This document shows, one piece after another, positions 1-6,082 of a stretch of 6,135 bases of DNA. The notes beneath the pieces were generated by a model. It was not told the DNA's origin and did not search any database. It was given only the letters and a program-made list of their open reading frames with translations. Position 1 is the stretch's first letter, and each line of letters opens with the position of its first letter. Origin of the DNA: Tannerella sp. (lineage in GTDB: Bacteria; Bacteroidota; Bacteroidia; Bacteroidales; Tannerellaceae); the NCBI GenBank assembly GCA_031263835.1, contig JAISEZ010000104.1, positions 1 to 6,135 on the forward strand, in the 5' to 3' direction. The position numbers and the translations under genes are program-made.

Positions 1-158
1 CGCGTACGTTGCCGCCCGGAGGAAGCGGAAGAACGTGCCCGCGTCCGTTTTTTGGGATTTCCGAAAAGAATGTTCTTGACGGTGCGCAATACGGAAAACC
101 CCAGTAATGAAACCAGAAGCAGGAAAAAAAGGAACAGAAATACAAGAAACTTGAACAT
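1..158 (-). CDS. DUF4834-like small membrane protein, truncated by the window edge
   Basis: Reading leftwards from an ATG at 156-158, the frame stays open for 52 codons to the window edge, so the C-terminus is missing. The protein begins MFKFLVFLFLFFLLLVSLLG. Residues 2-24 form one strongly hydrophobic membrane segment, followed by a basic stretch (residues 25-42, rich in Lys and Arg) that should lie in the cytoplasm. From memory, this layout, and the position directly after psd-pssA, match the DUF4834 family of short Bacteroidota proteins, whose function is unknown. The start is supported by a TATCTTTG promoter element 22 bases upstream. It lies 40 bases downstream of the pssA stop, so it could be read both from pssA and from its own promoter. 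Family assignment is by recall of sequence style and context; the membrane segment is seen directly. Confidence 0.72.
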   Translation of the reverse strand, partial: MFKFLVFLFLFFLLLVSLLGFSVLRTVKNILFGNPKKRTRARSSASSGRQRT

Positions 159-179
159 AAATAACTCGTTTGAACGCTA

Positions 180-187
180 CAAAGATA
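180..187 (-). promoter_or_regulatory. Bacteroidota -7 promoter element for the DUF4834-like gene
   Basis: On the minus strand this reads TATCTTTG, an exact match to the Bacteroidota sigma-ABfr -7 consensus TAnnTTTG. It lies in the 40-base gap between the pssA stop and the next start codon, which would leave a leader of roughly 15 bases. I see no convincing -33 TTTG at the expected distance, so the call rests on the -7 match and the position. Confidence 0.5.
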
Positions 188-198
188 CACATTCCCGC

Positions 199-963
199 TT
201 AACTTCGGCTGTTAAAAATAGACAAGAGTACGTAGGTGATGATGGAAAGCGCGATACCGCCGATGCCGAACAGGATTATCCACAGCGCCGTCAGTAACAG
301 CAAGGCGTATTGCCGCCGGTTGTCTTTCAGGCGAAGCGACTTGAATTTCAGGGAAAACATCGGAATGTTCGCCACGAGCAGCAGCGACGAACCCGCAGCC
401 AGCAATCCGGCCAGCGACAGCATCCATACGGGTGGAAGGGACGCCATCCAGCCCGACCAGTCCACGCCGAACCATTCCCGGACAAAAGCGCTGTACGCCG
501 CCGGCGGCCTGACGCTACAGAGCAGCGATGCCCAGAAAAGGGCATGCGCCGGCACGGGCAATCCGATGAATGACGTCTGCTGGCGTGTGTCGTTGTTGAA
601 TCGGGCCAGCCGCAGGGCGGAAAACACGGGAATCACAAAGGCGGCCGCAAGGAAAAGTTTTCCGCAGACGGGATGACTCCAGTCCACCGTTTTCTGCGTC
701 CGGTCGAGGAAATCGAACAGCATCATGCCCGGCGCAACGCCGAAACTGACCACGTCCGCCAGCGAGTCGAGGTCTTTCCCGATAGGCGAGCAGGCATTTA
801 ACAGGCGCGCGGCCAAACCGTCGACAAAATCGAATCCGGCAGCGGCCACAATCGCCGCCATCGCGCCGGCCGGATGTCCGCTCAGCGCCAGGATACAGGC
901 GTAGCAGCCGCACAGCAGGTTGGCGCATGTCAGCGCGTTGGGTATATGTTTTTGCAGTTTCAC
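199..963 (-). CDS. pssA: CDP-diacylglycerol--serine O-phosphatidyltransferase
   Basis: This integral membrane enzyme makes phosphatidylserine and CMP from CDP-diacylglycerol and L-serine, the first committed step to phosphatidylethanolamine. The 254-residue protein carries the complete CDP-alcohol phosphotransferase signature at residues 45-70. Its four metal-binding or catalytic aspartates are D45, D48, D66 and D70, with G49, A52, R53 and G62 all in place. PssA-type motifs follow: RLARFN (118-123) and FIGLPVPAHA (132-141). Several hydrophobic segments are visible, the clearest at about 103-117, 177-200 and 219-250. The start is a GTG at 961-963 that overlaps the psd stop as GTGA, with no Shine-Dalgarno, so translation is probably coupled to psd. 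The next in-frame Met (residue 35) would remove the conserved N-terminal NALTCANLLCG region, which favours GTG. The next enzyme in the pathway is encoded immediately upstream. Confidence 0.95.
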   Translation of the reverse strand: MKLQKHIPNALTCANLLCGCYACILALSGHPAGAMAAIVAAAGFDFVDGLAARLLNACSPIGKDLDSLADVVSFGVAPGMMLFDFLDRTQKTVDWSHPVCGKLFLAAAFVIPVFSALRLARFNNDTRQQTSFIGLPVPAHALFWASLLCSVRPPAAYSAFVREWFGVDWSGWMASLPPVWMLSLAGLLAAGSSLLLVANIPMFSLKFKSLRLKDNRRQYALLLLTALWIILFGIGGIALSIITYVLLSIFNSRS

Positions 964-1649
964 AGCGGGGTGGAATAGTCGTAATTGATTTTGTGCAGGC
1001 GCGCAACAGGCGTCCGGTTGCCGGTCACTTTCTGGTCCATTTCCACAAGCACTTCCGTCCCGACCGGTAGAAACAGGTCTACCCGCGAACCGAATTTGAT
1101 AAAACCCATTTGCTCATCTACGTGGCACAATTCGCCGGCCCTGGCATAGGTCACGATTCGGCGTGCAAGGGCGCCGGCTATCTGGCGCGTCAGCACCTCG
1201 ACGTTGTGCCGCGTGGTGATGACGACGGTCGAGCGTTCGTTTTCCGTACTGCTTTTCGGCAGGTAAGCCGCCCGGAAACGGCCTGACTGATGCGACACGT
1301 GACGCACGATGCCGTTCACCGGGAACCAGTTGGCATGGACGTTGAATACGGACATGAAAATGGAAATTTGCAGCCGTTTCTCATGGAAATATTCGTTTTC
1401 CATGACCTCTTCGATGACAACAATGGTCCCGTCGGCCGGCGCAATCACCAGCCCCTCCGAGTCGTATGGAAAACGGCGAAACGGGCTTCTGAAGAAGTTC
1501 AGCATCAACAGAAACAGCACAGCCGACAGTGATATGGAACTATAGAACAGGTATCCTTTGCCTATCGTATAATGCAGGGTCAGATTGACGACAAACAAAA
1601 AAGTGAACAATGACAACAGCAAACCCGTTCCTTCTCTATGTACTTTCAT
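960..1649 (-). CDS. psd: Phosphatidylserine decarboxylase, short form
   Basis: This pyruvoyl enzyme converts phosphatidylserine to phosphatidylethanolamine at the membrane. The protein is 229 residues with two N-terminal hydrophobic segments (about 9-29 and 35-52). PADG at 71-74 holds the likely catalytic D73. FNVHANWFP at 102-110 holds H105. FGSRVD at 186-191 contains the G187-S188 self-cleavage site that yields the beta chain and the pyruvoyl-bearing alpha chain. Where E. coli Psd has a second histidine (HRVH), this protein has W108; I recall that short-form enzymes commonly lack that histidine. The open frame extends upstream to 1742, inside the helicase gene. I place the start at 1649 because it begins at the first hydrophobic segment, sits just downstream of a promoter, and is preceded by GGAAGAAG, a possible weak ribosome binding site. 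It forms a two-gene unit with pssA, which it overlaps by 4 bases. Confidence 0.94.
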   Translation of the reverse strand: MKVHREGTGLLLSLFTFLFVVNLTLHYTIGKGYLFYSSISLSAVLFLLMLNFFRSPFRRFPYDSEGLVIAPADGTIVVIEEVMENEYFHEKRLQISIFMSVFNVHANWFPVNGIVRHVSHQSGRFRAAYLPKSSTENERSTVVITTRHNVEVLTRQIAGALARRIVTYARAGELCHVDEQMGFIKFGSRVDLFLPVGTEVLVEMDQKVTGNRTPVARLHKINYDYSTPL

Positions 1650-1669
1650 GCTTCTTCCAATATATGGCA

Positions 1670-1677
1670 CAAAAGTA
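1670..1677 (-). promoter_or_regulatory. Bacteroidota -7 promoter element for psd-pssA
   Basis: The minus strand reads TACTTTTG, an exact TAnnTTTG match, in the 55-base gap between the helicase stop and the psd start. The expected leader is about 14 bases. A T-rich stretch lies about 19 bases further upstream, but it is not a clean TTTG. The position implies that phospholipid synthesis can be transcribed independently of the helicase. It also argues for the psd start at 1649 rather than the longer open frame. Confidence 0.58.
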
Positions 1678-1704
1678 TTCTTTTTTGCCGAAAATAAAAA
1701 ATGT

Positions 1705-4700
1705 TCAGGCGACGACTTCATCGATTTCATCCAGTTCCACATACCAGAGATAGCCGTTCACCCGCCTGAAGTCCATGCGGCGAATAAGTTCGCAATAATT
1801 ATTTATTTGCCGGCGATAGCGGGCATCTTTCTGTTCGCCGGACTTGTAATCAACCACATAAATACAGTCATCCGCCATCATAACCCGGTCGGGACGGCGC
1901 GACTTTCCGTTATCGAACAGGATTTCCGCTTCATTCAGCACGCGCATGGAACCGTCGAACCATTTTTTTACTTCCGGCTTGCTTAACAGTCTCTCCAGGC
2001 GGTCGACCCATTCGACCGCTTCTTCTTTACTGATTTCACCGCCGGCCTCTTTGACCGCCACGGCAGAACGAATGTCGGCTGCGGTTCGGATACCGCTCAG
2101 CAGTTCGTGCATCAGCACGCCGTAGCGTCGCTGCCGGTCATCGAAAAAGCCTCCCCTGTGATGCAAACGCAAATGCATCCGCTCGTCCGGCAGGACGGAA
2201 GGGAGACGGCGTACCGGCATTTCTTCCGCGGATACCGCGCCGTCAGGCCGGGTATGCCACCAGTCGCCCCACTCGAAAAGGTCGTCCGCGCGGAATCCTT
2301 CGGCAAACGACTGCAACGCTTCGCCACCGGCCGCGGTTGTGATGCCGGTCTCCCGGAGGCTGTCGCGAATCAGTCCGGACATGGCTTTCGCCGGTCGGGC
2401 CTCCGCGTCGGGCACGAAGACAATCAGTTCTTCCTTTGCACGGGTAAACGCCACATAGAGTGCATTCAGGTTGTCGATGTATGCATGCAGTTTCTCATGA
2501 TAATAATCTTCGGCAAAGAGCGTTTTGTTCAGCGCTCCGGAATAGCCGACCGGCGCCAGATGCAGTTGATTGAACGGCGCTTCCTGCGGATGACACCAGA
2601 GGATGGCACCGCTTTTCTGGTCTGCCTCCCAGTCGCCGAACGGAATGATGACCGCCTTGAAACCCAATCCTTTCGATTTGTGAATCGTCAGGATGCGGAT
2701 GGCGTTCTGGGCATCGGGCATGGCAATTTTCGTCTGCTGTCCGGTTTCTTTCCACCACTGGAGAAACCTGTCCATATCGGCCGGTTCTTTCTCCGTATAT
2801 CCGGCGACAAGGTCTAAAAAGGCCTGAATAAACACCTGTTCGCTTTCCGGAAAAACCGCTTCGAAAAGCCGGTAAATGCCTTCGGCCATTTCATACAGCG
2901 AACGGTGCGACAGTTTACGCAGTTCGGAGAGCGTTTCCGCCTGGAAATCCGCCTGAATCTCCCCGGCAAACGAAACCGGTTCCGAAGCCGCCTGCGTTTC
3001 CATGCGTAACAGAACGCCGGCTATCCGTGCCAGCCGGCGCACCGCAGGGTCGTCCGGCCGGTTCAGGTAACGCAACATGCCGGCCATGAACCGGACAGAC
3101 CGCGAACTGCCCAGTTCCAGCGCATCTTCCGAGATGAAGTCGTAACGGCAGGGCGTATCGGGATGCGCGCTTTTGTATGCCAGCAACGTTTCCGCCGCCA
3201 GCATCCCTTCCGCTCTGGTACGCACCAGAATGGCTATGTCGCGCAGGGCATAGCCGCCGTCCTGCAGCTGTTCAATCACCGAAGGCAGGCGGAGCATCGC
3301 TTCTTCCTTCCAGCCGGCCTCGCCGCTGCCCGGCAGCAGCTCAATCCGGACGTGACCGTCTTTCGACCGGAAGGGCGGCGATACCTGTAAAAAACTCCGG
3401 CTGTAGGCCGAAATGATTTTACTCGCAAAGCGTTCGCGCTGTTCGGGGTTGAGCGCAGACTCGCTCAGTCCTTCATTGTAACGCTGTTGCAACAGGAGCG
3501 GCGCGATGGCGAAAAACGTGTTGTTAAATTCGACGATGAGCCGGTGGCTTCGCCAGTTATTCGACAGCGTCTCTTCGTTCGTTTGTCCGGCGGTAAATTC
3601 CTTCCGTACTTTTTCGTCAAGCAGCGTCCAGTCGGAATTGCGGAAACGGTAAATACTCTGCTTGACGTCGCCCACAATCAGGTTGTCGTGCCGGTAGGCC
3701 AGACTCTCGCGCACCAGCGGACGGAAATTGCGCCACTGCATCTCGCTGGTGTCCTGAAACTCGTCAATCATGTAATGGTCGATGCGCGTGCCGGTTTTCT
3801 CGTAGATAAACGGCACGTCGCTGCCGTCGATGACCCGGTTCAGCAACTCGGTCGTATCGGCAATCAACAGGCAGTTCTTTTCTTCGCACCATTGCTTGAC
3901 CTGCCGGGAAATATCGGAAAGAATGCCCAGCGTGTAATAATAGCGTGTAATCTCGCGGGCGGTGTAATAGTTTGTCAGACGGTCGAAAAAGGCGACCGTG
4001 CGCCGGAGGCAATCGCCCGCTTCGGCGTTCCAGGCGGCTTCGATAGCCTGCCGTTTGTCGGGCGGCGTCGTTTTGGTATAGCAGGCGTCCACCCGGTCGG
4101 CCATGTTCCGGAAGGTGGCGGACGGTTCTTTCATTATTCCCCCGGCTAACTGTTCGAACAAAAACAGCGCCGAACGGCTGCCTCCCTTGAAATCGGACGG
4201 CAGTAAACCGTATTGCGAAAGCGCCGCCATTCCCTGCTCGCCGATTTGCCGCGCTTCGGCTTCGGTGGCGCGAATCAGCGCATACAGCGTGTCTTTGTAA
4301 CGGCCAAGCGCCTGTTTGTCGGCAATGTCCCGGTTTATATCGTCGCTGTATGCCTTGTATTTTTCCTTGAAAAGTTCTTCGCTGAGTTTCTTGATTTCGG
4401 CGCGAATATCCCAGGTTTCACCCCGCTCCACCTTGTCTTCGCTGAATCGCAGCAGCCATTCCAGTAGCGGTTTGTGTTCCTTTTTGTCCAGCCCGGCCAG
4501 GAGGCTGTCGATGGATTCCAGCAGGACAAGGTCTTTGTCCATCTCGATGCGGTAATTGCCCTGCAAACCGATTTCGCGGATAAAGGCGCGCATGGTCTGC
4601 TGGAAGAAATGGTCAATCGTGCTGATGTGAAACGAGGAGTAATCGTGCAACAGGCGAATCATGATTTTCCGTGCCTGCGTGCGAATCTGCGGTTCCGTCC

Positions 4701-4929
4701 GTCCATACTGCCCGGTCAGAGGAGAGAGGTAGTCCGACGGCTGCCCGGAGGCCAGCGCATGCAATTCCCGGATGATGCGGTTTTTCATTTCTTCCGTGGC
4801 TTTGTTCGTGAATGTCACGGAAAGAATCCGGGAATGAACGTCTGTTCCGTGAAACAGTAACCGGAGATATTCCCCCGTCAGCGTATGGGTCTTGCCGGTA
4901 CCGGCAGATGCGCGATAAACCGTCAGCAT
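1705..4929 (-). CDS. addA: AddA/RecB-type UvrD-family helicase-nuclease
   Basis: This is probably the helicase-nuclease subunit of a cytoplasmic AddAB-type complex that unwinds and trims double-strand breaks for RecA-dependent repair. The 1074-residue protein starts directly with the nucleotide-binding site. Superfamily 1 motifs appear in order: Walker A ASAGTGKT (7-14), Ia VTFTNKATEEM (38-48), Walker B IDEFQDTS (388-395), III GDVKQSIYRFR (420-430), IV NNWRS (457-461), V TIHKSKGLGF (748-757) and VI VAFTRAKE (826-833). A RecB-like nuclease domain follows, with H941 (LMHELL), D1014 (RPDRV), D1027 and K1029 (VVDYKSG), and QINNY at 1041-1045. The 13-residue spacing from D1014 to D1027 equals that of E. 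coli RecB (D1067 to D1080). Both activities therefore look intact. It is somewhat shorter than Firmicutes AddA (about 1230). Its start lies 8 bases after the coiled-coil gene, so the two are probably co-transcribed. No AddB gene is present in the window. The family is certain; AddA rather than another RecB-like subtype is inferred. Confidence 0.9.
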   Translation of the reverse strand: MLTVYRASAGTGKTHTLTGEYLRLLFHGTDVHSRILSVTFTNKATEEMKNRIIRELHALASGQPSDYLSPLTGQYGRTEPQIRTQARKIMIRLLHDYSSFHISTIDHFFQQTMRAFIREIGLQGNYRIEMDKDLVLLESIDSLLAGLDKKEHKPLLEWLLRFSEDKVERGETWDIRAEIKKLSEELFKEKYKAYSDDINRDIADKQALGRYKDTLYALIRATEAEARQIGEQGMAALSQYGLLPSDFKGGSRSALFLFEQLAGGIMKEPSATFRNMADRVDACYTKTTPPDKRQAIEAAWNAEAGDCLRRTVAFFDRLTNYYTAREITRYYYTLGILSDISRQVKQWCEEKNCLLIADTTELLNRVIDGSDVPFIYEKTGTRIDHYMIDEFQDTSEMQWRNFRPLVRESLAYRHDNLIVGDVKQSIYRFRNSDWTLLDEKVRKEFTAGQTNEETLSNNWRSHRLIVEFNNTFFAIAPLLLQQRYNEGLSESALNPEQRERFASKIISAYSRSFLQVSPPFRSKDGHVRIELLPGSGEAGWKEEAMLRLPSVIEQLQDGGYALRDIAILVRTRAEGMLAAETLLAYKSAHPDTPCRYDFISEDALELGSSRSVRFMAGMLRYLNRPDDPAVRRLARIAGVLLRMETQAASEPVSFAGEIQADFQAETLSELRKLSHRSLYEMAEGIYRLFEAVFPESEQVFIQAFLDLVAGYTEKEPADMDRFLQWWKETGQQTKIAMPDAQNAIRILTIHKSKGLGFKAVIIPFGDWEADQKSGAILWCHPQEAPFNQLHLAPVGYSGALNKTLFAEDYYHEKLHAYIDNLNALYVAFTRAKEELIVFVPDAEARPAKAMSGLIRDSLRETGITTAAGGEALQSFAEGFRADDLFEWGDWWHTRPDGAVSAEEMPVRRLPSVLPDERMHLRLHHRGGFFDDRQRRYGVLMHELLSGIRTAADIRSAVAVKEAGGEISKEEAVEWVDRLERLLSKPEVKKWFDGSMRVLNEAEILFDNGKSRRPDRVMMADDCIYVVDYKSGEQKDARYRRQINNYCELIRRMDFRRVNGYLWYVELDEIDEVVA

Positions 4930-4937
4930 AAAAAGAG

Positions 4938-5705
4938 CTACTCGGCTATTCCGTAAGCCGCTTCCGCGGGTTTTACGGGTTTGGGATATCCATATAAAAA
5001 TGCCATAGTATCCACTTTCCCTTCCAGCCTGTCGATATGGCCTTCCACGCGGTCAATCCTGCGCTCCAAATCAATCTTTGTCGTATCAACCTTATTTTCA
5101 ATTTTGATTAAATGTGTTTCCATTTGCCCCATCCGGACGTCCATCTGAATCATGCGCTCATCCATCCTGCCCATGTGGCCTTCCATCCTGTCCATGTGGC
5201 CTTCCATCCGATTCATCCGGTCACCCATTCGGGTTTCCGATTGATCCATCCGGTCATCCATTCGAGTTTCCGACTGTTTCATCCGTTCATCCATCCGGGT
5301 TTCAAATTGATCCATCCGGGTTATCAAATCTTTTTTCAGTTCCTGAATATCAGCATGTATTTCTTGCCTGAATTCTTGAGATCGGGTATTTGAATCCTCC
5401 TTAAACTCTCGGAACATATTATTCATATCTTCTTTAAACCCCTGGGACTGATTACTCATCTCTCCTTTAAACCCTTGAAACTGATTATTTATCTCTTCTT
5501 TAAACCTCTGGAACTGATTATTTATCTCCCCTTTAAACCCTTGAAATGAGTTGTTCATATCAATCTTGTGCTCCTGAAAGAGATTACGCATTTCGTCCCT
5601 GGAGTTTGTCATGTATTTTCTAATCTGTTTAAAAAATACCCATATTCCCCCTGTAATAGTGGCTATCATGCCTAATAATAAACTGATGAATTCGATTGTT
5701 TCCAT
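4938..5705 (-). CDS. Membrane-anchored repetitive coiled-coil protein of unknown function
   Basis: I do not recognise a named family. The 255-residue protein has one membrane segment at about 6-25 followed by basic KQIRK, so the positive-inside rule predicts a cytoplasmic rod. Residues 29-171 divide without gap into thirteen 11-residue repeats of the type NNQFQGFKGEM, with hydrophobic residues at positions 4, 7 and 11. Residues 172-234 then divide into nine 7-residue repeats of the type DRMEGHM, with hydrophobics at positions 3 and 7. A non-repetitive tail (235-255) ends the protein, beginning AFLYGYPKPVKP. Core positions are mostly Phe in the first half and Met in the second. I see no catalytic motif. 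The start is supported by a TATATTTG promoter element 24 bases upstream. The stop is 8 bases before addA, which suggests an operon. The 5' half is visibly AT-richer than addA. Alternatives are a structural, tethering or scaffold protein; nothing in the sequence selects between them. Confidence 0.85.
   Translation of the reverse strand: METIEFISLLLGMIATITGGIWVFFKQIRKYMTNSRDEMRNLFQEHKIDMNNSFQGFKGEINNQFQRFKEEINNQFQGFKGEMSNQSQGFKEDMNNMFREFKEDSNTRSQEFRQEIHADIQELKKDLITRMDQFETRMDERMKQSETRMDDRMDQSETRMGDRMNRMEGHMDRMEGHMGRMDERMIQMDVRMGQMETHLIKIENKVDTTKIDLERRIDRVEGHIDRLEGKVDTMAFLYGYPKPVKPAEAAYGIAE
5004..5192 (-). repeat. In-frame 21-bp repeat tract encoding nine heptads
   Basis: This tract encodes residues 172-234 of the coiled-coil protein. 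At DNA level two consecutive 21-bp copies are nearly identical: 5171-5191 and 5192-5212 share an opening of 18 bases beginning CCATGTGGCC (plus strand), and the second runs into the end of the 33-bp tract. Copies further from that junction have diverged at DNA level but keep the 7-residue hydrophobic spacing. Confidence 0.75.
5193..5621 (-). repeat. In-frame 33-bp repeat tract encoding thirteen hendecads
   Basis: This tract encodes residues 29-171 of the coiled-coil protein as thirteen 11-residue units. DNA identity is highest in two zones. Around 5440-5570 the 15-mer CTGATTATTTATCTC recurs at 5481-5495 and 5514-5528, exactly 33 bp apart. Around 5220-5310 the units encode variants of DDRMDQSETRM. 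The two zones differ from each other, suggesting separate local duplications within one reading frame. Confidence 0.75.
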
Positions 5706-5728
5706 ATCTGCAATTTTTTTTTACGATG

Positions 5729-5736
5729 CAAATATA
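5729..5736 (-). promoter_or_regulatory. Bacteroidota -7 promoter element for the coiled-coil gene
   Basis: The minus strand reads TATATTTG, an exact TAnnTTTG match, 23 bases before the ATG at 5703-5705. The leader between them contains a run of nine A residues. An upstream T-rich stretch (TTTTCC) lies near the -33 position but is not a good TTTG. A small symmetric word, TTTCC-C-GGAAA at 5742-5752, sits just upstream of the -7 element and could be an operator, though that is speculative. Confidence 0.55.
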
Positions 5737-5790
5737 ACCCATTTCCCGGAAAATACACCGGATCAGGTTAATTCTTTTTTTGAGATGCTG

Positions 5791-5810
5791 TTATACTGTG
5801 GAAAGTATAA
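5791..5810. other. Short perfect inverted repeat (TTATAC / GTATAA)
   Basis: TTATAC at 5791-5796 and GTATAA at 5805-5810 are exact reverse complements separated by 8 bases. The dyad lies 55 bases upstream of the -7 element of the coiled-coil gene. It could be a protein-binding site or a chance AT-rich dyad; it is not followed by a T-run and is not a terminator. Confidence 0.35.
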
Positions 5811-5823
5811 TGAAGTGTGGTAC

Positions 5824-5838
5824 ATTTCCGGCGGAAAT
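5824..5838. other. Perfect 15-base dyad (ATTTCCG-G-CGGAAAT)
   Basis: Seven-base arms flank a single central G, too tight for an RNA hairpin but suitable for a dimeric DNA-binding protein. It lies at the left border of the 41-bp array and shares the CCGG/CGGA vocabulary of the array, so it may be a decayed repeat unit rather than an operator. Confidence 0.35.
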
Positions 5839-5860
5839 CGTTAGAATCTGAACGGATTTC

Positions 5861-6024
5861 GAATAGAATCATTGATTCTGGACAGAATCCGGGCGGATTC
5901 CGAATAGAATCATTGATTCCGGACAGAATCCGGTCGGATTCCGAATAGAATCATTGATTCCGGACAGAATCCGGGCGGATTCCGAATAGAATCATTGATT
6001 CCGGACAGAATCCGGGCGGATTCC
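5861..6024. repeat. Noncoding tandem array, four 41-bp units with degenerate flanks
   Basis: Four units begin at 5861, 5902, 5943 and 5984, each exactly 41 bp. Units 3 and 4 are identical. Unit 1 differs from them by one base (T for C in GATTCTGG) and unit 2 by one base (GGTC for GGGC). Within each unit, GAATC occupies positions 6-10 and 25-29 and GATTC positions 14-18 and 36-40. This yields two perfect dyads: GAATCA-T-TGATTC, and GAATCC-GGGC-GGATTC with a 4-base loop. The unit 2 change falls in that loop and leaves the stem intact. Degenerate partial copies flank the array at about 5843-5860 and 6025-6045. There are no spacers of unique sequence, so it is not a CRISPR array. Near-identity of the units suggests recent expansion or strong homogenisation. 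Confidence 0.93.
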
Positions 6025-6082
6025 GAACAGAAACATTGCTGCCGGAGGCAATTTTCAGCCGGATGAAAGAATGAACCCCGGA

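Larger units (their letters stand above)
5706..6082. other. Gene-free intergenic region with promoter, inverted repeats and tandem array
   Basis: No convincing coding sequence occupies these 377 bases on either strand. The 41-bp repeat period is not a multiple of three, which argues against an encoded protein repeat. The region holds the promoter of the coiled-coil gene at its left end, two short perfect inverted repeats near 5791-5838, and the 41-bp array at 5861-6024 with degenerate flanks. It separates the end of an unidentified minus-strand gene from the coiled-coil gene. Confidence 0.7.

Noticed and set aside
52..297. 81-codon plus-strand open frame
   Set aside because: It runs antisense across both the DUF4834-like gene and the end of pssA, and its composition (very rich in Arg, Asn and Lys) is unlike a real small protein.
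1650..1742. Extended N-terminus of psd starting inside addA
   Set aside because: The extra 31 residues would overlap addA, place the start upstream of the TACTTTTG element, and precede the normal membrane-segment beginning of the family.
2107..2817. 236-codon plus-strand open frame inside addA
   Set aside because: It is antisense to the helicase and nuclease portion of addA, with no promoter or recognisable domain; it is a shadow of the real gene.
3487..4149. 220-codon plus-strand open frame inside addA
   Set aside because: It is antisense to the helicase domain, whose motifs are fully conserved on the minus strand. Long antisense frames are expected in GC-rich coding sequence, and its translation shows no recognisable motif.
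5112..5393. Pro/His-rich plus-strand open frames opposite the coiled-coil gene
   Set aside because: Their repetitive composition is simply the complement of the Met/Asp/Arg heptads and hendecads; the minus-strand frame has regular structure, a promoter and a membrane segment.
5611..5844. 77-codon plus-strand open frame across the coiled-coil gene start
   Set aside because: It is antisense to the start and promoter of the coiled-coil gene and ends within the intergenic repeats; no supporting signal.
5861..6024. CRISPR array
   Set aside because: The units are directly abutting with no unique spacers, and no cas gene is nearby.
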